Source: Brachionus koreanus
Lineage: Eukaryota; Rotifera; Eurotatoria; Ploima; Brachionidae
DNA: 64,000 nucleotides
Reading direction: 5' to 3'
NCBI GenBank assembly: GCA_016987375.1
Contig: PJRA01000030.1
Span: 672,442 to 736,441, forward strand
This document shows positions 23,104 through 36,760 of the stretch, piece after piece. The notes under the pieces were generated by a model. It worked only from the letters and a program-made list of their open reading frames with translations. It did not search any database and was not told the origin of the DNA. The position numbers and the translations under genes were made by a program. Position 1 is the stretch's first letter; the number at the start of each line of letters is the position of its first letter.

Positions 23104-23670
23104 TTCAATGCTATAGTCCTCAGTCAAATTTATTTTATTATCATAAAGGATCTTAAAATTTGTTCTTCTCTTTATTTTCTTTATTTTTTATATCTATACA
23201 TTTATTTGCTTTAGCAAATTCCAATTATTTTTCCCTATGAACACGACTTAATGGAGAAATATTTCTGAATTTGAAAAAGGTATGCCTCATTTATGACCAA
23301 AAAAATAAAAAGAATGAATTAATAAAAAGAATTAATAAATAGTTTTCTGTTTTACTCTTTAATAATTAAGCTAATTATAGCATGATTTTTTAAATCATCA
23401 GTTAATTCTTTTCTTTTTTCTAAAATTAATTATTATAAATCAAATCAAAAATTAAAAATATCTTCAATTAGGTTTTTTTTTCGTTTTTATGAAATTTCAT
23501 TTTATTCAAAATTTAATTAACTGAATTTAATTAAACGACTACGAAATTAAAAAATGAAAGGTTTAAGTCTCTAATTTTTGAAGTTTTATTGAGTTTAAAT
23601 ATTTAATTTTATTTAAAAAATTAAAATAAAATAATTTTCATAATTGATTTTGAACTTAAATAAATCAAAA
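23104..23670. other. Intergenic, outside the palindrome
   Basis: AT-rich 3' flank shared by two genes that converge on it (21970, plus; 23671, minus). No coding or RNA feature supported. Confidence 0.5.
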
Positions 23671-24363
23671 TTAAAAATTAAATTGTTGTTGGCTTGGTTG
23701 ATTGTCAAAGTTTTGTTTGAATTGAGCAGCACCATCATTAGAAGCTTGATGAGCAGCAGACCATTTTGATGAAACGTCTTCAAATTGGAATGAGCTTGGG
23801 GCTGAAAATTGATTTGACGATGATGACAAATCGGCAGCTGAGAATTGTGGAGCTGATGATTGATCAGCTGAAAATTGGTTGGAAGAGAATTGATTAGCAG
23901 AGAAATCAGCAATTGGGAACTGTGGAGCAGCTGACAATTTAAATGATTTAGTTGGCAATTGTGGGGCAGAGAATTGGTTAGCTGAGAAATCATTAGCTGG
24001 CAATTGTGGAGCTGAAAATTGGTTAGTAGAGAATTGATTAGCAGAGAAATCAGCAATTGGGAATTGTGGAGCAGCTGACAATTTAAATGATTTAGTTGGC
24101 AATTGTGGGGCAGAGAATTGGTTAGCTGAGAAATTAGCTGAAAAATCGGCAGGTGATGGAGTTGGGAAGTTGAATGATTTAGTTGGCAATTGGGCTGAAA
24201 ATTGGTTAGCTGAGAAATCAGTGGCTGGCAATTGTGGAGCTGAAAATTGGTCAGCAGAGAATTGTGGAGCTGAAAATTGGTTAGCTGAGAATTGTGGAGC
24301 AGCTGATAATTTGAATGATTTAGTTGGCAATTGAGCTGAAAATTGGCTTGTTGAGAAACTCAT
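23671..24363 (-). CDS. QFSA-repeat low-complexity protein, expanded copy
   Basis: Intronless, 230 residues, same family as the palindrome genes. Start MSFSTSQFSAQLPTKSF, long central region of repeats such as SANQFSAPQLP and LPTKSFKLSAAPQF, and the family C-terminus SSKWSAAHQASNDGAAQF ending QQQFNF, two residues longer than the palindrome copies. The 208 nt at 23685-23892 match 18871-19078 with a single difference, so the C-terminal part was recently copied or converted, while the middle is different. The middle has its own tandem duplication with a 144-nt (48-codon) period, starting at about 23888 and 24032. TATA box at 24435-24442 on the minus strand. Confidence 0.8.
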   Translation of the reverse strand: MSFSTSQFSAQLPTKSFKLSAAPQFSANQFSAPQFSADQFSAPQLPATDFSANQFSAQLPTKSFNFPTPSPADFSANFSANQFSAPQLPTKSFKLSAAPQFPIADFSANQFSTNQFSAPQLPANDFSANQFSAPQLPTKSFKLSAAPQFPIADFSANQFSSNQFSADQSSAPQFSAADLSSSSNQFSAPSSFQFEDVSSKWSAAHQASNDGAAQFKQNFDNQPSQQQFNF

Positions 24364-24434
24364 TTTTAAAATAAGTTTAATTTTAAATTATTTTTTCTAA
24401 AATTAGTTATGATTTTGTTTAAAGTTTTAGGACT

Positions 24435-24442
24435 TTTTTATA
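24435..24442 (-). promoter_or_regulatory. TATA box of the expanded QFSA-family gene
   Basis: Minus-strand AACGGGTATAAAAAAGTCC, TATA about 72 nt upstream of the ATG at 24363. It shares CGGGTATAAAAAAG, and a GTTGAT upstream of it, with the palindrome promoters. Confidence 0.65.
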
Positions 24443-24449
24443 CCCGTTT

Positions 24450-25300
24450 GAAAATCATCAACCCTTAAATCATTTGCTTTCCTTTTGTTTTGGTTGAATC
24501 GTTTTCATCCATCTATTGATTGAAACAATCATTATAATCAAGTTTTATTCTTTTCACAGTTTTAACAATTGAGTTGTTTGCTTAGAACTCCTGCGCATCA
24601 AAATGATACCTTAAAATCTAGAAAAATATTCAAAACTTTAATTCCATACCTTATATTTTAATTTTTCAACAAGGCTTTTCTAGAAAATCTAAAAAAATCG
24701 AGAAAATTTTTTTTTTGAAAAAATTATCTAAAAATTGGCCAATTTTTCTTTATTTTTTAGATTTTTTAAATTTCAAGGAATTCTGGAATACTTGTTCATA
24801 AAGGTTTAGTAGCGTGTGTAAAACAATTAAGAGAATAAGATCAAAAATTTATTTTAATATTAATATTATTATATATTTTCTATTGGGCTATTATCGAAAT
24901 TTAAGGATTAAATTAAATGATTGACAAGTTTTTGAATTTATTCTAAATTTGAAACAGATAAATTAATCTAATAATACAAATTTTAAAATTGAAGTCTGGT
25001 TAATTTAAATCTTTTGATTTAAGAAAACATTATCTTTGAGGAAACACATCTTAAATACAACTACTTAAATTTGAATCTTTAAAAAATAAATTTTTCAAAA
25101 ATTCATATATTCATATCACATTCTTCGATTGATAAATTTTATATTCTAAAGGTTATAAATAAGTATAAGTAAATTTTTTAAATGAAATTACTTTATTTAT
25201 TTTATGGTAAAAAAATTAAAATTACAAAAATTTACATCCAAATAATTAAGTGTTATGAAAAAAAATAAATATTTTACAAAAAAGTATTTAATTGTCGTGA
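24450..25300. other. Intergenic region
   Basis: AT-rich spacer between two minus-strand genes. It should hold the 3' untranslated region of the homeobox gene next door. No other feature seen. Confidence 0.5.
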
Positions 25301-26154
25301 TTAATTTTTACATTTATTTCTCGCTCTTTTGTTTTGAAACCAAATCTAAAAATAATAAATATTAAATAATATTTTTTTATTTGTTTAAAAAATCAACTTA
25401 CCCTAATAACATTTTCCTCAAAACCAAGTAAAGAACACAAATATTCGACTTCGCTCGAATCTGGATAGCTTTTTATTTTGTACGCATACTCCAATATTTC
25501 TTTTTGCTGCTTGCTAATTTGAGTTCTTGGTTTTCGCTTTGTTCTTGTTATAAATTCCCTTGAATTTTCTTTGATCTTCATCGATTGGCACATCAATTTC
25601 AATTTTTCATTAAAATCCATTTGTTCATTCGATTGATTCGAATTATAAAAATTTTGATAGACATTCGAGAATAACTTTGACTGTTCCAATAATTTGTCAT
25701 CATCCGAGATGGCACTTGTGGCCAAATCGGTAATACTATGAAAATTTACTTTATTTTTGTTTGGATTGATTATATTGTTTTTATTTTCTTTGGACTCAAA
25801 TGATTTGTTAGGAGTAGATTGATATTGAATGCTTTTTTTCACTTTACTGAGGGCTCGATTATGAAGTGTGTTCTGAATTGAGGAAAAGAATGGTGAATTG
25901 GTCAAAGAGTTGTTTTGACTAATACCAGAGTCATATTGGTTGTAGAAAGGCATTAAACTGGAAATATTTTCATTGAAAGATGTTGGAAAAGATGAAGAAT
26001 TATTTTCGGTCGTATATTCATTGAATGACTCGTATGTGTTTTCCAGTGAACAATTATTTGTAGGAATAGTTAATGTTATGGTCGGTTGAAAGCTTATTTT
26101 TTCCATTTTGTAATCTGTCCTTTTATTGCAAGCAAAAATTAAACTGTTTTGCAT
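25301..26154 (-). CDS. Homeodomain transcription factor, unassigned class
   Basis: Two exons, 26154-25402 and 25345-25301, with donor AGG|GTAAGT, giving 265 residues. A long Asn/Ser-rich N-terminus without known domains is followed by a homeodomain at residues 206-265, so the protein ends exactly at the last homeodomain residue. Helix 3 is IRIWFQNKRARNK: Trp48, Phe49, Gln50, Asn51 and Arg53 are all present, with Lys at position 52. Position 16 is Leu; position 20 is Tyr in place of the usual Phe. The intron splits the domain between positions 46 and 47, a site used in several homeobox classes. I could not place it in a named class. Translation could also start at the internal Met (MEKISFQ) 16 codons in. 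Nuclear DNA-binding role is inferred from the domain. Confidence 0.85.
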
Positions 26155-27469
26155 ATTTAAGCTTTAGATTTTATTTGGTTTATACAATTTGATTTGTATT
26201 CCTGTGAAACCGAGTTGGAGTATTTATATTAATTTTAAGTTTGATTAAAAATTAATTGGTAATCAATTAATTAGCTAATTTTTGATACTCAACTGTAATG
26301 TCTAGCAAACAAAGTAGGTTGGATATTTGGAAATATCAAAATTTTACCTGTATTTGATTGATTAATTGATTGTAATAATTGGGAAGTCTGATGAGTCAAC
26401 AATGCCAAACTAGTGGTCTGTCTATCTAAAACGTGTTAAATAAATTTACTAATTAAAAATTATTTTTTACGTTGAAGACTCAATTAATTTGTGATAACTA
26501 TGGTAAAGCAGCTAAGTTTAGCTCTCAATGCAGCAGCCAACTTGACTTTTTTATAATTTAATAAAAAATAAACAAGATGACTTAAAAATTTCATAAATGA
26601 AAAGTGATGATTTGATAGGAATACCCAACTAAATTAAATTTCCTAAAACTTCTTATTGTTTTAAATGAATTATGAAAAGGAAATAACATTTTAAAGACTT
26701 AGTCACATTGATAGAGGAGAACGAAACTTTTAACAATGACATGGGCAAAATTTAACAATTCAAAATTAATTTTCTGTAATAAAATAAATATTTAAGTAAT
26801 ATTTTTTTCCAATTTTATTTTTTATAATATTAGTAATTCCATAAATGAAAATTCATATCTTTCGCTATTGACATTAGTTAAAAGACGGAAACTAATTTGA
26901 AAATCTAAAAAGCCTGGTTATTATGTATGTGGACATAAAGCTAATTTATATTTGAAATTAAAATCACATTAAGCATTATTTACTTTTATGAAAAAAAAAA
27001 TTAAAATTTTTTGTATTTTTAAACAGAAAAAATCCCAAATAAAAAGAAGAATTGAAAATTTTTCAAATACTTTTATACTACTTTTATTCGAAGACCATTG
27101 GTCTAATATCAAATTACACAATCATGTGTAATAAAAATGTTGATTTATTGATGCAAAAATCGATTAAAACATCGACTTAGTTATTATTGCAAATAAAAAA
27201 ATGCAAATTTAAAAAAAACAATCAATTAAATTCGACTTATCTCATGCAGTTATCGAAAACGTATTTTTAATAACAGAATTTTATTCTATTTTTTTAATAA
27301 GCAAAAAAAATTCCAATCTCTAAAGACATTTTTAAAATTAGCTGTTTATAATAACACCTTAAATACTCAAAAATACATACATCACGTATCATTAAATATT
27401 TTATTGCATTTTTATTATTAGATTATATAATTGTAAAATTCATCACCATTTCAAACTTTTTGCTCATGT
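26155..27469. other. Intergenic region upstream of the homeobox gene
   Basis: Probable 5' regulatory region of the homeobox gene and 3' flank of PPWD1 (both minus strand). Several ATTAATTA/TTAATTGAT clusters at about 26255-26370 are potential homeodomain-type sites, but AT richness makes this weak. No gene seen. Confidence 0.45.
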
Positions 27470-30400
27470 TTATTTAACTGATATGCTTATTATTTTTATT
27501 TCATCAATTGGTTTGTCTTGTTTATCCGTTTTTGCGTTGCATATCTTTTGCACCACATCCATACCTTTTAGGACTCGTCCAAAAACCGTGTGTTTTTTAT
27601 CCAACCAAGGCTAAATAAATTAATAAAGAACCAATATAGATATTTTATTTTAATTTTGTTGTTACACAAGGGATCACTGTGATAAAAAATTGAGATCCGT
27701 TTGTATTCGGTCCAGCATTAGCCATGCTCACAGTATAAGGTTTATCATGTTTAAGATTCGGATGAAATTCATCCTCGAATTCATGACCCCAAATAGAGGT
27801 TCCTCCAGTTCCGTTTCCTTGTGGATCTCCTGTTTGAATCATGAATTGTTTTATAACTCGATGAAATATATGACCATTGTAGTATCCATTTCTGGAATGA
27901 ACGGCAAAGTTTTCCACTGTCTTGGGACATTCTTTGTAGAATAAATTCATTACTATATCTCCCAAGGTTGTATGAATTGTTGCTGATGATGCCAATCGAC
28001 TCAAAGTACTTTCCTAGTGAAAGTTTGAAAGTTTTTTAAAGTCTTGGTTGAATAATTTTTCAAAATTACTTCAGTAGCTGCCACTATTTCTTCTTTTGTC
28101 GGTTTTTCATTAAAAATGTCTCTTTCGTTATCCGCTCTAAAAGATTTATGAATAATAATATAATTTGTTATACTTTTTATTATTTAATTGAAAAATAAAA
28201 TTAAAATAGTGCTTGATAAAAAAGCTGACAGAAATAAAAAAATTATTTCATAAATTAAAATATTTTTAAAATTTAAAAAATAATTTTCTTAATAATATGG
28301 TGCTATTTTTCTTTAAGAAAAATTAAAAAAAAAACGAAAAATAATATTTTTAAAATAAAACAAATGAAAATCTTTCTTATGAAACAGCTGAATTGAGCCG
28401 ATTGCCTCAAAAATGATTCTTTTAGTTGAACATTTTGTTTTAAAATACTTATTTTTATTGAAAGAAAAATGAAAACTAAAATTTTAATAGTTCTCTAAAT
28501 TAATCTAAAATTTAGCAGTAATTTTCGAGAATATTGTGATGTTTTCGAACAAGAAAACAGCTTTGATTTTTAATAATAATAAGATTTTCAATTGAACTAA
28601 TCTTATTATTTCATTAAATGAATTTTAAGAACAGGACAGTTGATTTTTTGAAGAACAACTGTTTTTATTAATAGATCAACAAAAATTTCATCACATATTA
28701 TGACAAGTATTGGATGATACTGATTTCATATCAAGTGATAAATGTTTTGTATATTAATCGGTATCTATTTAAATTTCTATTACTTTCATTTAAAAAAACT
28801 TAGCATTGTTTTCTGTTAACTTCGTTTAATAAAATTTGAATTTGGTAAATAAGATCAAATTTAAGATCGAATTAAGTAAAATAGAAAATGATCTGTCTAG
28901 AGATAATTTCAGTAATTATAGAGATAACTTTATTGCAAATTTTAATTTAAAAAATATACATATTAAAACTTTTAAAATTATTTTTTAGCTATAATTGGTG
29001 TTTTAACAAAAAATCATATCCTAATTAAAAATACTTAAATATGATATTAAATATATGCAGGCTAAAATAGATTAAAAATCGGATTTATGCTTCGAAAAAT
29101 TTTAAGTTTTAAAATAAAATTTTAAAAATTTTATCGTACTATTTTGATTTTATAAAAATATGTTGTTTTGTTCGTTCAATTTTCTTTTAATATTATTTGA
29201 ACATGCAATGATACAAATCAAGACTAAATCAAATAATTTTTTTTTTCTTTGAAATTTCTCTAATAATTAACCGGATAAATATCACATTAAAAAATAAAAT
29301 TAAAATTAAAAAAGGTATCATAAAGGTTTACATTAAATTCATGACTTATAATTAATTTTTCCTTTTAAAATTTGCTAATAATTAAAATTAAGCATTTATG
29401 CAACAATTCATAAAAATAATGCTATAAAAACGTACCCTTTGGTGTCTTCAGGTTCTCGTTTAGTAAACAAATAAAATCTGTTTTTTTTATAAGCTGTACA
29501 AAATATAGTTGGATCATATTTGACAACCTGAAGAGCTGGATTATTCGATGCTCTCATTTCCATACTTAATATAGCCTTGGGCTTGTTAGTTATTCCTTGA
29601 AATAAACCCACATGTAAAAAACGCGCATTTTCTAGTTTACCAAGATATTTCACAGTCTCCATAGTTTCAATATTAAAAACTTGTGTAAAAAAATTGATTA
29701 TACATTAAAAATCAATGTATTAAAGTTGGTTACTTTTGATTCCCATTAAAGTACCGTAAATTAGGAATATTCCACTTTCATCAAAGATTAAATTTTGAAA
29801 AAAAGTTGCTTCATTCCTCTCAATATCTTTTTCCATGGCCATCCTTCTACCAAACTCCATATTTCCCATTTGTTGTGAATTCTAAAATTCCGATTTTACA
29901 AAGAACTTGCAACACTTTTTAACCTTACTTGTTGAAGAGCCGAATATTGATCTAGTGACTCGTCAATTGTATTTATTATCTTTCCACTTAGAAAATCAAA
30001 AAGCCTAATTTTTCTGTCTCTCGACAAAATCGCCATTTTTTTTCCACTCTTGTTAAAAGCTATATTTATAATTATAGTTTTAACTTTGACAAATTCATAT
30101 AAATCTGTTTCCATTTTGGATTCGAATGATACATTTTTAGGAAATTTATAATCATTTACAGAACTACTCCAGTATTCTAACATACCATTTTTATCAGTCG
30201 AGACGACTACTTCATAAATAGGATTAAACTTGAGAATTTTAAATTTTTATTCTTTAGCCAAAACAATTCAATTTACTTTAATCAAATGAACTGGCTGGTA
30301 GTGAAGCTTTTCTATTTTATGTAAAGGCTGATTGTTTCCTCTGGCATCAAAAATTCTCAACAATGGTTTGTCTTTTTCACTCCTAAGATAATTTTAAAGT

Positions 30401-31139
30401 AGTTTTAAGTAGAAAAAAATCAGTGCTTAATAAGTTAAGTCAGTGCTTACACACAAATAGTAGCGACAGGATCTCGATCAGCATGAATAAAAGAACAGGC
30501 AAATGGCACAAAATCAAGACGAATCATGTTGATCATATCAAAATTAATTATATCAAAGACCTTAAGAGACTTGTCTAAGGAAATGGTGCACAGCAAAGTA
30601 CCATTGAAATTATCTGTCATTTCCATTAACATTGATAAATGTGTTCTAAAGTGTTTGACAAATTCAATTCCTTCTTCTTGTTTTTTCCAGAATTTTACAT
30701 GACCATCAGAGCTACCAGTTATAATAAAATCAGTTCTAAATAATCAAAAATTTTAGTTAAATATATTTTATTTTAAATTAAGTTGATTTTACATAGAGAC
30801 TACAAGATGGGTTATGGTATCACGATGCATATAACTTTTTTCATAATTTTCAGAGCCAGGAAGGTTTTCAATGTGTATTTTTTCTAATTCTTGGTCTAAA
30901 TATCATTAAAAAGTAAAATATTTTGTAAATTGATCAAATTAGCGCTATTTTAGTTTATATTTACTTTTTCTTTTTTTAATTTCACGTTTTTTAGCCTCTA
31001 TTTCTAATTTAGACTCAGAAACAACTGGATTGGTTGCTTCATTTTCTTCTTGATTATTTTCAGATTGTTTGGGGCCTACCCATTCATCTTCGGATTCATC
31101 TGAATCGTTTAAAGGTCTTTTGGAACCAGAATCACTCAT
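27470..31139 (-). CDS. PPWD1: Peptidylprolyl isomerase domain and WD repeat protein 1
   Basis: Nuclear spliceosome-associated cyclophilin with WD40 repeats. Ten exons on the minus strand: 31139-30965, 30895-30793, 30735-30451, 30382-30277, 30228-29929, 29881-29734, 29679-29436, 28136-28070, 28013-27666, 27610-27470. Phases agree; 638 residues, against about 646 in human. The N-terminus is acidic then Lys-rich ([11 protein letters not shown]). WD repeats run from about residue 75 to 400 ([51 protein letters not shown]). After KREPEDTK comes the cyclophilin domain, residues about 485-637: [15 protein letters not shown] with catalytic-type Arg528, [15 protein letters not shown], and [13 protein letters not shown] with Trp594 and His599, so the active site looks intact. 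Intron 28137-29435 is 1.3 kb, unlike the other 45-90 nt introns. Confidence 0.95.
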
Positions 31140-34100
31140 TGCAAATAAAATATTTTTGAAAAATTTTAAAAATGTTTCATTTTTTTTAATTTTATGTTAG
31201 CGCCTTTTGTGCACTATGTTGCAATTTTTTTGTCTTGAGTGAGTTTTTAAATATTTTTTATTAAATAATTAAAAATGATACTAAATTTATTGTTTTACAA
31301 TTTTTAATTAATATAAACGAGAAATTTTTTATTGATTTCGGCAAATTTTTAAATGGTTGTTCCGAATTTTTTTCAAGGTTTATTAAGACTAAAATTAGAG
31401 CTGTAATAAAAAATTTTAATTTCTAAATGATTTAATTAATTCCAATTCTTTTTAGAAAGATTTATTTAATATTTTTTTCAAGTTTTTAAATTTATTTAAT
31501 TGATTTAATTTACTCTATTAATAAGATAGGTCAATTACATAAGAGTAAAAAAAAAATTGAAAAATTAATGTGAACTTAATATTGTCTAAATAGTTGAAAG
31601 ATATGAAAAAAATATTGAATTTTAAAAAATTAATAATCTTTTGAAATAAACTTGTTGTATAATTTTTATATCATACATAAATTTAAATTTAAATTTTCTC
31701 ACTTAATCTATGATAGAATCAATAAGTAACTTTTAAGATTTAAAGCTTTTAAAAATTTTTAATTTCAAATTATTCTAATTTATACCCGTTCAAACAATAT
31801 GTCATTTCATAGACTTTTTGCTTAATCCTTGCAAGATATGCTTAATGTAGATGGATTAATGAAAAAATGAAAGATTTTTTTAACTTAATTATTGTTTTTG
31901 ACAAAGCTAGGTGGAAAATCATAAAATTTATTTTTATAGATTTAGTTTTTCTTTATTTAGTTAATGTTTCTTGATATATCAAATTATTAGTTTATTTAAA
32001 ATTAGATTTTAAAGTTTATTTTTCTCATTTTTTGCATCTAATTCAAATCTCTAAAGAATCAGAAAATGAATGTTTACCTTTTCTTTTAGTTTTTGTAAGC
32101 AGGCTAAAAATTATATATAATATTATTTAGAAAAATTCGCTAAAATTATCAAACAATTAAATTATTAATGAAAATTTCAATATTTTTGAGCAATCAATGC
32201 TTAAATTATTCATTAAAGCGACTTACATTTTACTTCAATGCCATGTTTAACGAGAGATAAATTCTCAACTTAAATTAACTAAAATTTATCCAATATCGAG
32301 AGTATGCATTTAAAATGCTGAAAACCTCCTTACCAAATACTAATAAAAGTCTCAAGATTAGAATTTTTCTCTAAAAATTTTTTCATAATTGAATTTATTA
32401 CTTATGAAATAAGGATCATCATTATTTTGAGCTAAAAACAAAGTGTTTGACTATAGACTTTTTTAATTTAATCAACTCTAAATAAATAAATTAGACTTTT
32501 TAAGAAATTTTATGGCACTAAAAAATTTTATGTTTATTTTATTTTATTACGCATTTTTGGCGATGAAAATTTTATAAGATTATAATATAAAAAAAAATTA
32601 GAAAATCCTATGATAACAATTTTAATCATCAAATTTACTTAAGAAAAACTTGAATCATACGATTCATTGATTTTGAAAGACAAATAATTCTCATTATTTT
32701 TGTGAAATTAAGGTATCTTAAGAATGCTAAAATATATTTTAAAAGAAAAAATACCTTCATACTTCAAAATCTAGAAATATAAATTAAATTCATTTTTTGC
32801 CTGGCAAAGCAACTATAGCCCTATTTTAATTCATTTAAAAATTGAATTTTATCTAAATAGTTGGGAATTTTGCTTAAGACTTGAAAAAACATTACTTATT
32901 TTATCCAACAGATTCTATTTAAATTTAGATCTTATTATAAACAAATTGAAGAAGGCATGTTTTTTAAAAATTGAAAAATTTTATCCAAAATTAAATTATG
33001 CAGTTTTTTTCATTTGAATTAAAAATTGCATAGATACATTACGTTCTTAGGGAATTTTTTAAAAAACATAAGTTTTTATAAGCTAAGAATTATTCAGCAA
33101 ATTTTAAAAACTTCGCAGTTTATTTGAGTACGTTAAGTCTTGATTACATAAAGAGCCTTGAGATACAAAGTACAGCACGTTGCTAAATCAGTACAAAATG
33201 AATAGTCAGGGTCTCAAATAAGGAACTTTTTTATTTTCAAACATCCTTTGTTAATGAAAATTAGAAACCTTTACATAAAAAATTAGTTTCAAAACATACA
33301 TTGACTAGGTTTAAAATATCAATTTAATGTCAATTGATCTTGATAAATTGGACTTCAATACAAATATCTATTTTTAAAGTTCCAGTTCACAATAAAATTT
33401 TTTGTCCTAATAATTCTTTATTGCCATAGAAACTAAATAGGACATTTTAAGAGCAATGAATAAGCAATTTTTTTAGTGATGATATCAAATCTAGGTATTA
33501 TTGATAGAAAATTAAAGCTTAAAGCTCAAAGATGGATGATAAATATTTATTGATTTTTATATTAACTAATTTTTCGAATGTTTGTAAAATCTCTTGAGTA
33601 AATTTAGGAACTAGGATTAACTAATTGATGATGAATTAATTCCACTTGATTTTGAAGAGACATGAGAAGAAAAAATAATTTTTTTCATTCTAAATTGAAG
33701 CTTAGGTTATTTAATTACTTTCTTTTCGAGATATAATAGAAAAACACCCTCTTGGCAATGGTACAGTGTTAAACCGACATATGGATAACTAATTGAAAAA
33801 CACTTTAGACTAAGCATAAATTATTCGCGGCAAAAGCTATATTTGGCCAAATTAATTTTTAAAATAGCGTTGGATTGAATGACTAGACAAAATTTTGGTA
33901 TAAATTCGTATACATCGTTAGAAGTTATTTTTTTTAATTTATTTTTTAATGAAAAAAAAAAAAAAATAAAATTTTTTTATAGTTATTTGAAAACTTAACC
34001 ATTATCATAAAATATTTGCCAGTTTGAAAAAATATTTTTCTAGCATTTCAACAATTATCTAATCAAGATTTTCGTATATTTTTTTTAATTTAAACTGGTT

Positions 34101-34172
34101 GTGTAATTTGTTTAAAGTAATCATAAATATATGATTTTTTTAGATAATTTTATTTTTTAAAATTTTAAAAAA
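31140..34172. other. Long AT-rich intergenic region
   Basis: Three kilobases between PPWD1 (minus) and SQOR (plus), so a divergent promoter region. The only motif noted is TTTATACCCGTT at 31779-31790, a minus-strand copy of the QFSA-family core promoter without a gene below it. No exon or RNA gene could be supported. Confidence 0.5.
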
Positions 34173-35726
<1,554 letters not shown>

Positions 35727-35946
35727 AGTTAATTATGTAAAAAAACTACATTTAGTTAATGTAAAATTGTTTTTATTTTACAATTTTTAATTTATTTTAG
35801 CATTTTTATTGAATAAACTATATGAAATTATTTGAAATTTTTTCATTAAACTAAAACTATAATTTGAATAGAATTTTATGAATAGAATTTGAATACCTTT
35901 ATGAACATTATCTGATTGTTGATCTTGAATCAAAGAAAAATTTAAA

Positions 35947-36625
35947 NNNNNNNNNNNNNNNNNNNNNNNNNNNNNNNNNNNNNNNNNNNNNNNNNNNNNN
36001 NNNNNNNNNNNNNNNNNNNNNNNNNNNNNNNNNNNNNNNNNNNNNNNNNNNNNNNNNNNNNNNNNNNNNNNNNNNNNNNNNNNNNNNNNNNNNNNNNNNN
36101 NNNNNNNNNNNNNNNNNNNNNNNNNNNNNNNNNNNNNNNNNNNNNNNNNNNNNNNNNNNNNNNNNNNNNNNNNNNNNNNNNNNNNNNNNNNNNNNNNNNN
36201 NNNNNNNNNNNNNNNNNNNNNNNNNNNNNNNNNNNNNNNNNNNNNNNNNNNNNNNNNNNNNNNNNNNNNNNNNNNNNNNNNNNNNNNNNNNNNNNNNNNN
36301 NNNNNNNNNNNNNNNNNNNNNNNNNNNNNNNNNNNNNNNNNNNNNNNNNNNNNNNNNNNNNNNNNNNNNNNNNNNNNNNNNNNNNNNNNNNNNNNNNNNN
36401 NNNNNNNNNNNNNNNNNNNNNNNNNNNNNNNNNNNNNNNNNNNNNNNNNNNNNNNNNNNNNNNNNNNNNNNNNNNNNNNNNNNNNNNNNNNNNNNNNNNN
36501 NNNNNNNNNNNNNNNNNNNNNNNNNNNNNNNNNNNNNNNNNNNNNNNNNNNNNNNNNNNNNNNNNNNNNNNNNNNNNNNNNNNNNNNNNNNNNNNNNNNN
36601 NNNNNNNNNNNNNNNNNNNNNNNNN
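35947..36625. other. Assembly gap (run of N)
   Basis: 679 undetermined bases. The right edge falls inside a dispersed repeat copy, which suggests that the gap was caused by that repeat. Confidence 1.
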
Positions 36626-36760
36626 TTTGAACTATGTAGATTTTAAAATTTTCTTTAAAAAATGATATTACTTTATGAAATTATTTTAGTTTTTTTATAA
36701 AATATTTATGAATTAAAAAAACCTGAAAAAATGCTTGGTGCTTCTAGTGTTAATATGATC
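36626..36760 (+). repeat. Dispersed repeat, copy R2 (cut by the gap)
   Basis: Begins at the gap edge with TTTGAACTATGTAGATTTTA, continues AAATTTTCTTTAAAAAATGA and ends ATGCTTGGTGCTTCTAGTGT plus TAA. It is close to the copy at 42885-43065; the missing left half lies in the gap. Confidence 0.7.
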
